Source of the DNA: Niameybacter massiliensis
Lineage (GTDB): Bacteria > Bacillota > Clostridia > Lachnospirales > Cellulosilyticaceae
DNA length: 64,000 bases
Reading direction: 5' to 3'
Assembly: GCF_001282685.1 (NCBI RefSeq)
Contig: NZ_LN875035.1
Coordinates: 848,250 to 912,249, forward strand
This document shows, in pieces, positions 55,093 through 63,683 of this stretch (its first letter is position 1; every line of letters starts with the position of its first letter). The notes under the pieces are model-generated. The model searched no databases. It saw nothing but the letters and a program-made list of their open reading frames with translations, and had not been told where the DNA came from. The position numbers and the translations under genes were made by a program.

Positions 55093-56676
55093 ATGGATAA
55101 AAATCAAAAATCTATTTTTGCTGCTATATCTTATTCTTATATCTCTATGATAGAAGATTATTTAAATGTATTAAAAAATCCTTGTGCTTCTACTTTTGAG
55201 TATTTTGATCAAGATGTAGCTGGCATTTTAAAAGAAATGGGAACACTTTTCTTAACCCTTCCAAACCTTCTTAACGGTGAAAGTGAATTCAAAGAGACTT
55301 ATGCAACAAATCTTGTTAACTACCGCATAGCTTTAGAAGAAAAATACCGTAGTCTAAATGCTTATAAAAGAGAGCTTATGCATCTGACATCTCTTTATAA
55401 CTTAAAAAGTTCAATTACTGAAAGTACTTATGAAGACTATCATCTGACAGAAGATGATGCAAAAGATATGGACTTTGGGTTACTTGCTAAAGATTGTAGC
55501 ACTTTTGTATTTGCAGAAAAAACTTCAAAAAAACGTCAAGAACGTGCAGCAAGTTTACTTCCATACGTTCCAATGCGTATGACAAAAGAAAGTTTCTTAG
55601 CTTACGTAGAAAAAAGTCTTGCTAAAGTAAATATTGAAGATTCAGTAGAAAGTGCTGAGTTTTTAACAAGCGTACTTCGTCAATTATTTGATGGACGCCT
55701 TTACACAAACTATGGTGAAAGCTTCCAAGATATTTATCATGGTTTAGAAGACTTAGCAGCAATTAATGATGCTGAAGAATTCTTCGAAGAAGCTGACCTT
55801 ACAAATGAAACAATAGATTTCGCATTAGATCTTATTCAAAATCTTTATCATATGATTTGTACTTTTAGTACCTTGCTCATTTTTGATGAACTCACTTTTG
55901 AAACACTTACAGACTTACACGTAAGTTTCTATGACTTATTCTGTACCATTCAAAACATCTTAAATGAGAGTGAAGACAAAGATATCTTCCTTGAATCACT
56001 TCCTGAACGTGTATCTACACTTAAAGAAGAAATCTATCCAAACTATAAAAAAGCTTGTGAAACACGTAATCCTGGTCCAATCTTCACTCTGATCCTAACT
56101 TACAATAGCATGTCTGTTAGTCATGTATTTGGATTTGATGCAAGTAAGCATCGTCCATACAGTGAAGCTGTTCTAACCATTTTTAGTGACTTTATAAGTG
56201 ATTTACGTAATAGATTATCTTCAATGGAACCTGTACCTCGTAAATTACGTATGCAATACTTCATGTCAGTTGTTCCATTCATTATGAATGAAGAAACTTT
56301 CTACAAATATATCATGCAAGGTTTCCAAAATGTAAGTGATCCAAAACGCAATCTCTTCACAATGATGTATTTAAGTAATGTACTTGAAGAGAGTGGTTAC
56401 TTCCAAGCATTACCTGGTGGTAATGATGAAGGTTATGTACCTTACGACTCTGAATATGATTACCATGATGACAGCCCACTTTATGGCACTGAAGAACATT
56501 CACATGATCATGAATGTTGCGGTGGACATGGGCACCACGATCACGACCACGACCATGAATGCTGTGGTGGACACGGACACCATGATCACGACCATGAATG
56601 TTGTGGCGGACACGGACACCACAATCACGACCATGAATGTTGTGGCGGACACCATCATCCTGAAGATAATAAATAA
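55093..56676 (+). CDS. Unknown protein with His/Cys-rich metal-binding C-terminal repeats
   Basis: A 527-residue protein I do not recognise. The first 460 residues look helical and acidic, with no membrane segment or signal peptide. After residue 465 a linker (YDYHDDSPLYGTEEH) leads to four copies of a repeat built from HDHECCGG and HGHHDHDH, ending CCGGHHHPEDNK. These would bind Zn2+, Ni2+, Co2+ or Cu. The whole tail is about 60 residues. It has its own promoter and terminator and no obvious partner. GAAAGGA lies about 10 bases before the ATG. Confidence 0.75.
   Translation: MDKNQKSIFAAISYSYISMIEDYLNVLKNPCASTFEYFDQDVAGILKEMGTLFLTLPNLLNGESEFKETYATNLVNYRIALEEKYRSLNAYKRELMHLTSLYNLKSSITESTYEDYHLTEDDAKDMDFGLLAKDCSTFVFAEKTSKKRQERAASLLPYVPMRMTKESFLAYVEKSLAKVNIEDSVESAEFLTSVLRQLFDGRLYTNYGESFQDIYHGLEDLAAINDAEEFFEEADLTNETIDFALDLIQNLYHMICTFSTLLIFDELTFETLTDLHVSFYDLFCTIQNILNESEDKDIFLESLPERVSTLKEEIYPNYKKACETRNPGPIFTLILTYNSMSVSHVFGFDASKHRPYSEAVLTIFSDFISDLRNRLSSMEPVPRKLRMQYFMSVVPFIMNEETFYKYIMQGFQNVSDPKRNLFTMMYLSNVLEESGYFQALPGGNDEGYVPYDSEYDYHDDSPLYGTEEHSHDHECCGGHGHHDHDHDHECCGGHGHHDHDHECCGGHGHHNHDHECCGGHHHPEDNK
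56505..56660 (+). repeat. In-frame tandem repeats encoding HDHECCGGHGHH
   Basis: Four imperfect copies of about 33-42 bases (ACCATGAATGTTGTGGCGG-type units) inside the gene above. All length changes are multiples of three, keeping the frame, as expected if repeats expand and contract by slippage while coding is selected. Confidence 0.85.
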
Positions 56677-56717
56677 AAATAAAGGAGGTATTGCCAAATG
56701 CAATACCTCCTTTATTT
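56677..56717. terminator. Terminator between the His/Cys-tail and MATE genes
   Basis: An 18-bp stem (56677-56694 with 56700-56717), loop CAAAT, directly after the stop codon and before the end of the convergent MATE gene. T-rich on both outer sides, so probably bidirectional. Confidence 0.9.
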
Positions 56718-56741
56718 CTTTCTTTGTTTCTCTCTTCATTT

Positions 56742-58106
56742 CTAACATTGATTCACTTCTATGACCTGCTTAGCATCTTCTTGTGCTAAAACTCTAAATA
56801 CAATTATAAATGCAAATACTAGCATAATAGCATCTGTAATAGGTTGTGCATAAATAAACCCTTCAAACCCTGCTAACTTATTTAAAATGATAAGAAGAGG
56901 TACATATAAAATGCCTTGACGTGCAATAGAAAGAATTAAGGCAGCTATACCTTTACCCATAGCTTGTACACTTGTTGTTGTAACCATTTGTCCACCAATA
57001 AAAGGAAGTGAGAAAATTAATGCTCTTAAAATAGTTGTACCAATCTCTACCACTTCTTGGTCTGGTGTAAAGACACTAATCAATCCACTTGCAAAAATAC
57101 CAAATAAAGTAGCTAAGCATACACCTATAATAGAAGTAATAATAATTCCTTTTTGAATGATTTCTTTCACCCTACTATGATTTTTAGCACCATAGTTAAA
57201 GCCTACTAAAGGCTGACATCCTGCTGCAAATCCCATGAACACAAATGTACCAATTGTCATAATCTTCATCGCTACGCCCATTCCTGCAACAGTTAACTCA
57301 CCATAACCAATAGCAATATTATTGGCAATAATCGTTGCAAAACTCATGAGCATTTGATTAAGTGAAGCAGGTACACCAATCTTAAAAATTTCTCCATAAA
57401 TTTCTTTATCAAAACCAAATTGCTTTGGATGTATGCGTAATAAAGTCTTCCCTTTTGCGAAGCTCCATATATAATAGGTAAGACCAAGGAAGTTACCTAG
57501 TACAGTTGCTAACGCTGCCCCTACTATACCTAAATCAAACACAAAGATTAAGATAGGGTCTAAAATGATATTGGCAACTGTTCCAATCATCATACCGATC
57601 ATTGCCTTCATTGCATCGCCTTCTGCACGTAAAAGTTGGCCAAATGCATAGTTACACATAACAGCTATACTACCCATAAACATAATACTTACATATTGTT
57701 TAGTATAGGTGAAAGTAAGCTCTGTTGCACCTAGCATCTTAACTATTCCATTTGTACTCAAGAGACCACCTATTGTTACAATAATACTTAAGATAACAAG
57801 TAAACCTGTAGCAATAGTCGTAACGCGATTAGCTTCCTCATAATTTTTATTTCCTAAGCATCTTGAAATATAGGAAGAAGCCCCTGTTCCTATAATACCT
57901 GCTATAGCCATAAGCATCATAAAGATTGGCAGTGCCATATTAGATGCTGCAAGCTGATTTGCATCTCCTAGTCTTCCTATAAAATATGTATCCACTAAAT
58001 TATAAAATACTTGTACCATCATGCCCATTACCATAGGTATAGACATCTTAAAAATTGCTTCTGCTACTGGTGCCTCACTCATTAATCTAATTTTTTTATT
58101 ATCCAT
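56742..58106 (-). CDS. MATE-family efflux transporter
   Basis: A second MATE transporter, 454 residues, twelve membrane segments, of the MepA/DinF-like kind (LMSEAPVAEAIFKMSIPMVMG start, VFYNLVDTYFIGRLGD, then a second-half repeat ending QPLVGFNYGAKN). GGGGTGA lies 5 bases before the ATG at 58106. A MarR-family gene immediately upstream, overlapping nearly at its stop, suggests the pump is induced by its substrate through that repressor, as in MepR-MepA. The substrate is unknown. Confidence 0.93.
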   Translation of the reverse strand: MDNKKIRLMSEAPVAEAIFKMSIPMVMGMMVQVFYNLVDTYFIGRLGDANQLAASNMALPIFMMLMAIAGIIGTGASSYISRCLGNKNYEEANRVTTIATGLLVILSIIVTIGGLLSTNGIVKMLGATELTFTYTKQYVSIMFMGSIAVMCNYAFGQLLRAEGDAMKAMIGMMIGTVANIILDPILIFVFDLGIVGAALATVLGNFLGLTYYIWSFAKGKTLLRIHPKQFGFDKEIYGEIFKIGVPASLNQMLMSFATIIANNIAIGYGELTVAGMGVAMKIMTIGTFVFMGFAAGCQPLVGFNYGAKNHSRVKEIIQKGIIITSIIGVCLATLFGIFASGLISVFTPDQEVVEIGTTILRALIFSLPFIGGQMVTTTSVQAMGKGIAALILSIARQGILYVPLLIILNKLAGFEGFIYAQPITDAIMLVFAFIIVFRVLAQEDAKQVIEVNQC

Positions 58107-58111
58107 TTTTA

Positions 58112-58546
58112 TCACCCCTCAACTTTTCTTGCAAACTCTGCAAGCACATGCACTGCCTGCTTTATTGCTTCTAAATCTTCTTTATTGGTTGTATGAAACA
58201 TTTTTCCTGCTTGATTCCCCATGTGTTGTTGCATCGTCGTGGCAACTTCTCTTCCTTCAGTTGTTAAAACAAGAGAAATTTTCCTTCTATCTTCTTCGCT
58301 ACGTATACGTTCTAAATAACCTTTTTGAATCAAGCTATCTACAACTGTTGTAAATGATCCTTTCTCAAGACCAACTTCCTCACTTATCTTTGTCATTGTA
58401 TTTACATTATTTTTTGCAACTGCCATCAATACGTGAGCCTGAGTACGATTTAGATCTACCTTCATCTCAACTGGATTGCAGCTTTTATGAAAATTTCTTA
58501 TAAACTGATGTAATACACTTATATCTTCAAAAAATCCTTTATCCAT
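58112..58546 (-). CDS. MarR-family transcriptional regulator
   Basis: A 144-residue winged-helix repressor. Visible are LNRTQAHVLMAVAKNN, the recognition helix region KISEEVGLEKGSFTTVVDSLIQKGYLER and the wing RSEEDRRKISLVLTTEG. I start at 58546 (GGAGG seven bases ahead); another ATG sits one codon earlier. It lies directly upstream of the MATE gene and likely controls it and itself through the palindrome at 58587-58600. Confidence 0.92.
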   Translation of the reverse strand: MDKGFFEDISVLHQFIRNFHKSCNPVEMKVDLNRTQAHVLMAVAKNNVNTMTKISEEVGLEKGSFTTVVDSLIQKGYLERIRSEEDRRKISLVLTTEGREVATTMQQHMGNQAGKMFHTTNKEDLEAIKQAVHVLAEFARKVEG

Positions 58547-58586
58547 CATAGATCCTCCATGCCTATAATTAGTTCGAAAAAATACT

Positions 58587-58600
58587 GTTAGATTTCTAAC
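58587..58600. promoter_or_regulatory. Candidate MarR operator
   Basis: GTTAGA-TT-TCTAAC is a perfect inverted repeat of two 6-base arms. It lies just after the -10 of the MarR-MATE promoter, around the start point, where an autorepressor would bind. MarR sites are often of this size. Confidence 0.6.
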
Positions 58601-58607
58601 CTTTTTT

Positions 58608-58636
58608 AGTATACTCCCTTTCATACTTTTCATCAA
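58608..58636 (-). promoter_or_regulatory. Promoter of the marR-MATE operon
   Basis: Minus-strand TTGATG (58636-58631) and TATACT (58613-58608) are separated by 17 bases, a near-consensus sigma-A promoter with the candidate operator directly downstream. Confidence 0.75.
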
Positions 58637-58661
58637 GTCTCATTTTATTTTCTATCCATAT

Positions 58662-58718
58662 AAAAAGGTACATATATAATAGGAGGCTAATAGCCTTCTA
58701 TTATATATGTACCTTTTT
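58662..58718. terminator. Long bidirectional terminator hairpin
   Basis: A stem of about 21 bp (AAAAAGGTACATATATAATAG with complement) topped by a short GGCT/AGCC helix, ending in T-runs. It is downstream of the flavodoxin-type gene on the minus strand and just upstream of the MarR promoter, insulating the two. Confidence 0.85.
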
Positions 58719-58730
58719 CATTCTATTGAA

Positions 58731-59438
58731 TTAGCTTTTCCATGGTCTTACTTTTCCGAGCCATCCCATCTTCTCCCAATGTGCTACATCTACATCATTG
58801 AGACCTATTTTCTTTTGCATAAGTCTACACCCATAGAACATAAGCTTTACTTTCACTCTAGGTATCATAGTATCTTGTCGCCTTTTGATTTTGGTGGCAA
58901 CCTTTAGAATATCTTCTTTCATTTTATCTTGTTGGTCTTTTTTTATTTCTGTCCAATGGGCTGCCCATATAGGTTTTTTATAACTATAAACCCTTCCTAC
59001 TCCCCAAAAATCCAAACTATCCTTTACATCCTTAACTGTAGATTTCATGCCCGCCCCTGCTGCTGTACTAATTACAAGAGCTTGTTTGTGAAACATCTTA
59101 CCATTTAATTGATGTACCATCCACCAAAAACCAAAGTGATCAAGGAGCACTTTAACCTGCCCTGGTACATGGAAAACATAGACAGGTACAGTAAAAATAA
59201 TAAGCTCTGCTTCCTCAAATGCCTCTTGAATAGGTTTTATCTGATTATAAGCTAGACATTTCTCTTGATGCCCTTCAAAACATTTAAAACATCCTGTGCA
59301 AAATTGGTTCATATCTTTCGGCAGAAAGAATGTTTTCACTTCATCCTCACCTTTTAATGCATCTATTACAGTCTGAGCTAAATGATAAGTTGTTGAACGT
59401 TCCTTACGTCCTGTACCATAAATAACGGTTATTTTCAT
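58731..59438 (-). CDS. Flavodoxin-family NAD(P)H-dependent oxidoreductase
   Basis: A 235-residue FMN reductase-like protein. The N-terminal strand and phosphate loop (VIYGTGRKERSTTYHLA) bind FMN; a CTGCFKCFEG cysteine motif near residue 48 and the PVYVFHVPGQVKVLLDHFG segment are typical of the flavodoxin/NADPH-dependent FMN reductase family that handles quinones or nitro compounds. It is cytosolic. GGGGGAAAGGC leads the ATG. It ends before the long terminator. The physiological substrate is unknown. Confidence 0.87.
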   Translation of the reverse strand: MKITVIYGTGRKERSTTYHLAQTVIDALKGEDEVKTFFLPKDMNQFCTGCFKCFEGHQEKCLAYNQIKPIQEAFEEAELIIFTVPVYVFHVPGQVKVLLDHFGFWWMVHQLNGKMFHKQALVISTAAGAGMKSTVKDVKDSLDFWGVGRVYSYKKPIWAAHWTEIKKDQQDKMKEDILKVATKIKRRQDTMIPRVKVKLMFYGCRLMQKKIGLNDVDVAHWEKMGWLGKVRPWKS

Positions 59439-59457
59439 GCCTTTCCCCCTATTATTA

Positions 59458-60165
59458 TTAAGGTGCTAATTCAATATCATAGGTAAAGTAATTAATATTA
59501 GAATCTTCATAGATTGTCTGGTATTTAAATACATCTTTAGTGGGATCAAATTCATAACTTATAATACGTATGCCTGCTCCTTGTATATCATATACCACTA
59601 AATTCAAGTTATTATTTTCATCTAGATAGGTTGAATAATCTATCTTACCTAATTGATTATTCACGGGCCCAAAGATTGGATAAACTTTGTCACCTTCACG
59701 CACAATAATCCCCCATCTTTGTCCATCATCTAATACAAATGCTCCCTCTTCATCTATCCCTGCATCTGTATATCCTTCTATACTAAAATGTCTCTCTCCA
59801 ATCGTACATGCTTGTTTTCTAAATAAGTTCATCCCATCCATGTCATTTCCTGAATGGGTCGCTACAATTTCCTCTACCCTATTCTCTACAGGATTACTCA
59901 CTTTTACAACGGGAATAGCAACTTGCTCATTACTCTCATTCACTTGATTTTCCATCATTTCTTCAAGCTTATTAAATACTTTAGAAGCCATGTCATCGGA
60001 CAAATTTTCCAGTTGTTTTGCATTCAACGTCACTGTATCTTCTTGTGTAAAATTAGGTTTTAAATTGACTGAATCACTCGCTTTGCTATAAGTTGCCTGA
60101 CACCCTCCAAAGGCTAAACCTAAAACTAAAATACCCCCTAAAAGTACTTCCGTTTTTCTTCTCAT
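59458..60165 (-). CDS. Lipoprotein of unknown function
   Basis: A 235-residue secreted lipoprotein. The signal peptide MRRKTEVLLGGILVLGLAFGGC has lipobox FGGC (Cys about 22). The mature part has an extended linker (residues 25-90) with a helical DDMASKVFNKLEEMMENQ segment, then a beta-rich C-terminal domain with YTDAGIDEEGAFVLDDGQRWGIIVREG. I recognise no family. GGAGGAG precedes the ATG at 60165. It lies 20 bases upstream of the flavodoxin-type gene and may be co-transcribed with it. Confidence 0.7.
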   Translation of the reverse strand: MRRKTEVLLGGILVLGLAFGGCQATYSKASDSVNLKPNFTQEDTVTLNAKQLENLSDDMASKVFNKLEEMMENQVNESNEQVAIPVVKVSNPVENRVEEIVATHSGNDMDGMNLFRKQACTIGERHFSIEGYTDAGIDEEGAFVLDDGQRWGIIVREGDKVYPIFGPVNNQLGKIDYSTYLDENNNLNLVVYDIQGAGIRIISYEFDPTKDVFKYQTIYEDSNINYFTYDIELAP

Positions 60166-60345
60166 GGTACTCCTCCTGCATTGCTTATTTTTCCTCAAAA
60201 GAATTATACCATATTTTACCATATTTTTAAATTCTTTCTACTTGTTTATTCAAATCTTTTAATTCATTTATAAGTTATAGCCTTTTACTTATAGGCCACC
60301 TCTCTTTCTAATCCCTTTTCTCTACTGTTTTGAAAGTACAAAAAA

Positions 60346-60369
60346 ACTACCCTAACTTTCTAGGGTAGT
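60346..60369 (-). terminator. Terminator of the xpt cluster
   Basis: ACTACCCTA and TAGGGTAGT form a 9-bp stem, followed by a run of T on the minus strand, six bases after the xpt stop. It ends the cluster that runs from the right edge of the window. Confidence 0.88.
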
Positions 60370-60375
60370 CCTTTT

Positions 60376-60948
60376 TTAATCTCTAAATTTAATAAATCCT
60401 TCACCCATCTCTTCTACAATTGCAAGAGATTCAATTCTTAACCCTTGCTCCCTTAATGCATCACCTCCACCTTGGAAACCTTTTTCAATAGCAATACCAG
60501 CACCTACTACTGTTGCACCAGATTGGCCTAAAATATCAAATAGTCCTATAAGAGCTTTTCCATTTGCAAGGAAATCATCAATAACAAGTACACGATCCTC
60601 TTCAGTAATAAACTTTTTACTTACACGAATCATATATTCTTTTTGGTGTGTAAATGAATAGACTGGGCTTGTATAAAGATCGCCATCTAAGTTTTTTGAT
60701 TCAGATTTTTTTGCAAATACTACTGGCACATCAAAATGTCTTGCTACAATACAAGCAATACCTATTCCCGATGCTTCGATAGTTAAGATCTTAGTAATTT
60801 TTTCGTCTTTAAATCTTCTTTTTAACTCCTCACCCATGGCATCAAATAAAGTAATATCCATTTGATGATTAAGAAAACTATCTACCTTTAATACATTCCC
60901 ACTTTTTACTACACCTTCAGTTAAAATTCTATCTTTTAATACTTGCAT
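60376..60948 (-). CDS. xpt: Xanthine phosphoribosyltransferase
   Basis: Salvages xanthine to XMP using PRPP. The 190-residue protein starts [14 protein letters not shown] like Bacillus Xpt, has the IEASGIG segment and the PRPP motif [14 protein letters not shown] near residue 125. ATG at 60948 lies 7 bases after AAGGAG. It overlaps the nucleotidyltransferase gene by 20 bases, so it is coupled; it therefore lacks the upstream purine riboswitch that controls xpt in Bacillus. Confidence 0.95.
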   Translation of the reverse strand: MQVLKDRILTEGVVKSGNVLKVDSFLNHQMDITLFDAMGEELKRRFKDEKITKILTIEASGIGIACIVARHFDVPVVFAKKSESKNLDGDLYTSPVYSFTHQKEYMIRVSKKFITEEDRVLVIDDFLANGKALIGLFDILGQSGATVVGAGIAIEKGFQGGGDALREQGLRIESLAIVEEMGEGFIKFRD

Positions 60949-61564
60949 TTTCATTCTCCTTTTCAAAATATGTCCAATCCTCTTTAGTGTCTAAGTCTTG
61001 AAGTTCTCTGGCATCTTCTATTTCAAAGTAAGTGACATCTTCTAAATGTTTCTTAAGAATAACTTTGCCACCTTTATCACCTTGTAACTTCTTAAGCTCC
61101 TCCACATATTGATGGTGGAAAAATACTGGATTGCCTAAGTTTTCACCTTTTTTAGCACATAATATGCCTTTTTCTGTAACCTTATACCTCTCAATCATAG
61201 CCTGTATAGTATCTATACTTAATGCTAATTGGTCTGCCACTAAGAAGCCATATACATCTGCTTCTCCTGCTGCTTCAAGACCTAGAAAAATAGAATGGCT
61301 AATGCCTTCTTCTGGTACAGGATTAAGTACAACTTGTATCTTCTTGCCACATGGGTTGACACCTTTTAGAGTTGTTTCATTGGTTACGAGTATAACCTGT
61401 TCAATTCTAGATTCTCTTTGTGCAAGTTCTTCAATTTTTTGTATGAGGCATCCAATGACTGTACTTCTACCATAGGACTGAAGCAATTTGTTTTCTCCAA
61501 ATCTTGTGCTTTTCCCAGCGGCTAAAATGATCAATTTAAAGATATAAGGCACTTTGCTTTCCAT
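60929..61564 (-). CDS. MocA/MobA-like nucleotidyltransferase
   Basis: A 211-residue NTP-transferase. It carries the [15 protein letters not shown] loop near residue 15 that marks the MocA/YgfJ group, a VADQLALS metal-site segment and LGNPVFF near 150. MocA proteins transfer CMP to molybdopterin or act on related cofactors of xanthine dehydrogenase-type enzymes, and a purine salvage gene follows. I start at 61564, with GGAGAG ahead; a longer form from 61576 is possible. Confidence 0.82.
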   Translation of the reverse strand: MESKVPYIFKLIILAAGKSTRFGENKLLQSYGRSTVIGCLIQKIEELAQRESRIEQVILVTNETTLKGVNPCGKKIQVVLNPVPEEGISHSIFLGLEAAGEADVYGFLVADQLALSIDTIQAMIERYKVTEKGILCAKKGENLGNPVFFHHQYVEELKKLQGDKGGKVILKKHLEDVTYFEIEDARELQDLDTKEDWTYFEKENENASIKR

Positions 61565-61584
61565 TTCTCTCTCCATCTCATTTT

Positions 61585-62586
61585 TTAGTTATGTAGACTT
61601 ACTTTTGTTGATTGTATAAGTATCACCGCTAACATAATTGCCCCCATAAAAGAAGTCAAAATGCTAATCGGTAACTCTGCTGGAAAGAGTGTCCTAGCAC
61701 ATGTATCTGCTCCTAGAAGTAGTATTCCTCCAAAACACATAGATGCGCATGCACAACTTAAATCTTCCCTTTTTGTATAAAGCTTAGCAAGATGTGGGGC
61801 AATAAGGCCAATCCAACTTACTAAACCTACTACTGAAATAATAGTTGCTACGATTAAAGTAGCCATACCTAGTGCTAATAAGCGTACCTTTTTTACAGAT
61901 ACACCTAGTGCTTGTGCTTGTTCATCTCCTAGCATCAGCACTTTAAGCTTCCATCTTAAGCTAAATAATATAATCATACCAACTGCTACACAAAGGCCTA
62001 CTAGCACTACTGTATTATAATTGGCATTATAAAAACCGCCCATTAGCCAAAATTCAATACTAGGCAAGTGCTTTGTAGGATCTGCACTATATTTCATAAG
62101 CATAAGACCTGAGGATGCAATAGAACTCATTACAATCCCCCATAATACAAGGCTCAAAGTCTTATGCGTTGACCTTCTTGCTAAAGTTAATGTTAAAGTA
62201 ACAACTAAAATTCCACATATAAAAGCAGTAGTTCCTACTATATAGAAACTTCCACCTAAAAATACCATTGCAAAAGCTGCTCCAAAAGAGCATCCCGAAC
62301 CTACGCCTAATATATCAGGTGACACAAGTGGATTTCTAAAAACAACTTGATATACATGACCACTAAGTGCAAGTCCACACCCTGAAAGTATAACAAGTAA
62401 TATACGTGGAATACGCATTCCAAATACAACTGTATGAGCCATTTTCTCTGGCTCTAAACCTATCAAAGTTTTTAAAACCTCTATAGGAGATAAATTATAA
62501 CGTCCTAGACCTAGGCATACGATACTTAAGCCTAGAAGCATCACTACTAATACAGCTGTTTTAACCTTTACTTTTTGTAGGCTCAT
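61585..62586 (-). CDS. FecCD-family ABC transporter permease
   Basis: A 333-residue permease with nine or ten membrane segments, of the BtuC/FecCD family that imports iron-siderophores, heme or cobalamin. The family hallmarks are RIPRILLVILSGCGLALSGHVYQ near residue 52 and GLVSWIGLIAPHLAKL near 265. Its ATG overlaps the stop of the binding-protein gene (ATGA). No ATPase gene follows; it must lie outside the window or be shared. The ligand cannot be read from sequence. Confidence 0.93.
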   Translation of the reverse strand: MSLQKVKVKTAVLVVMLLGLSIVCLGLGRYNLSPIEVLKTLIGLEPEKMAHTVVFGMRIPRILLVILSGCGLALSGHVYQVVFRNPLVSPDILGVGSGCSFGAAFAMVFLGGSFYIVGTTAFICGILVVTLTLTLARRSTHKTLSLVLWGIVMSSIASSGLMLMKYSADPTKHLPSIEFWLMGGFYNANYNTVVLVGLCVAVGMIILFSLRWKLKVLMLGDEQAQALGVSVKKVRLLALGMATLIVATIISVVGLVSWIGLIAPHLAKLYTKREDLSCACASMCFGGILLLGADTCARTLFPAELPISILTSFMGAIMLAVILIQSTKVSLHN

Positions 62587-63662
62587 AGGCCAAGTGCTTC
62601 TTCAGTAACTTCAATGTTATAAAATTCCTTGTAGAAATTCTTTGCATCCGCTATGTAGGCATCTTGGCTATAAAGATCTGGATGAAGATCATTTAAAAGC
62701 CAAAGCATACCTAGCGCTGCTGAAGGCGTTGGATAATCCCATGGCTCAATTGAGGATGGGAAGAATTTAACATTTCCAGCTTGTACAGCTTGAATCTCTT
62801 TATAATTTGCCTCATCTGTAATCGCTGTCAAATCATAATCCGCATACCCCACTGCGTAGATGTATTCTGGATTCCATTTTAAAAGCTCTTCATTTGAAAT
62901 GGTTTGCCAGTATCCATCTGTTAAATCCTTAGATACATTTTCACCACCTGCAAGTTCAATTAATGCATTTTGATACATTTTGCCTGTACATGTTACAAGT
63001 GGATTACCACTACCTGCAAAATAAACACTTGGACGTGCTTCTAAATCTTTTGTTGCATCTTCAACTTTTTTTGTTACCTCATCAAAATAATTTAAAAGTT
63101 TATTTGCTTCTTCTTTATGGCCAATTGCTGTCCCTATTAAATCAATACATTCTAAGAATTGATCCATACTTTCAGGTTCAATTGCAATAACAGGAATATC
63201 TAGTGCTTCAATCTGTGGAATAAATGATTCTAAGCGATAAGGTAAAATAATAAGATCTGGATCAAGTGCTAATGCTTCTTCTACGTTAAATGTTTTTCCT
63301 GAACCTACTGCTGGTAATTCTAAGAATTCTGGTGCAGCTTGTTTGTAGATTTCTCTTGTATCTGCTTTCATCTCAAGGCCAACTACTTTATCTTTTGCAT
63401 CTAAAGCAATAAGCATGGATGAAGATATGTAATAAGAAGAAACAATACGGTCAACTTCACCTTCTATTGTTACTTCTCTCCCTAACTGGTCTACAACCGT
63501 TACACTATTCTTTGTGTCAACACTCTGTGCTTCATCTTGAGTATCTTGCTCTTTAGTTTGTACTGGTGCTTCATCTTTTGGCTGCTGTGCAGTATTTTGT
63601 GGCTGACTACTACATCCTACAAGTAAACTCATTCCCAATACTAAAAACATAAATTTCTTCAT
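62583..63662 (-). CDS. FecB/BtuF-family substrate-binding lipoprotein
   Basis: A 359-residue periplasmic-binding-protein family 2 lipoprotein. Lipobox LVGC (Cys about 17), then a Gln/Asp/Glu-rich linker and the fold start VTVVDQLGREVTI. Later comes AVGSGKTFNVEEALALDPDLIILP, typical of helical-backbone receptors for metal chelates. The ligand could be a siderophore, heme, cobalamin or another metal complex. It overlaps the permease start. The gene downstream order (permease, MocA-like, xpt) is unusual for an iron importer. Confidence 0.93.
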   Translation of the reverse strand: MKKFMFLVLGMSLLVGCSSQPQNTAQQPKDEAPVQTKEQDTQDEAQSVDTKNSVTVVDQLGREVTIEGEVDRIVSSYYISSSMLIALDAKDKVVGLEMKADTREIYKQAAPEFLELPAVGSGKTFNVEEALALDPDLIILPYRLESFIPQIEALDIPVIAIEPESMDQFLECIDLIGTAIGHKEEANKLLNYFDEVTKKVEDATKDLEARPSVYFAGSGNPLVTCTGKMYQNALIELAGGENVSKDLTDGYWQTISNEELLKWNPEYIYAVGYADYDLTAITDEANYKEIQAVQAGNVKFFPSSIEPWDYPTPSAALGMLWLLNDLHPDLYSQDAYIADAKNFYKEFYNIEVTEEALGL

Positions 63663-63683
63663 ACTCCCACCTCATTTGTTATA

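Noticed and set aside
56505-56660. Tandem DNA repeats as a possible CRISPR or regulatory array
   Set aside because: All units keep one reading frame and encode a His/Cys-rich tail of a gene with promoter and terminator; there are no unique spacers.
60929-61564. MocA-like transferase as a CobY replacement for the missing cobU
   Set aside because: The AAGxSxRxGxNKLL loop fits the MocA/YgfJ group better than archaeal CobY, and the gene is 40 kb from the cob operon.
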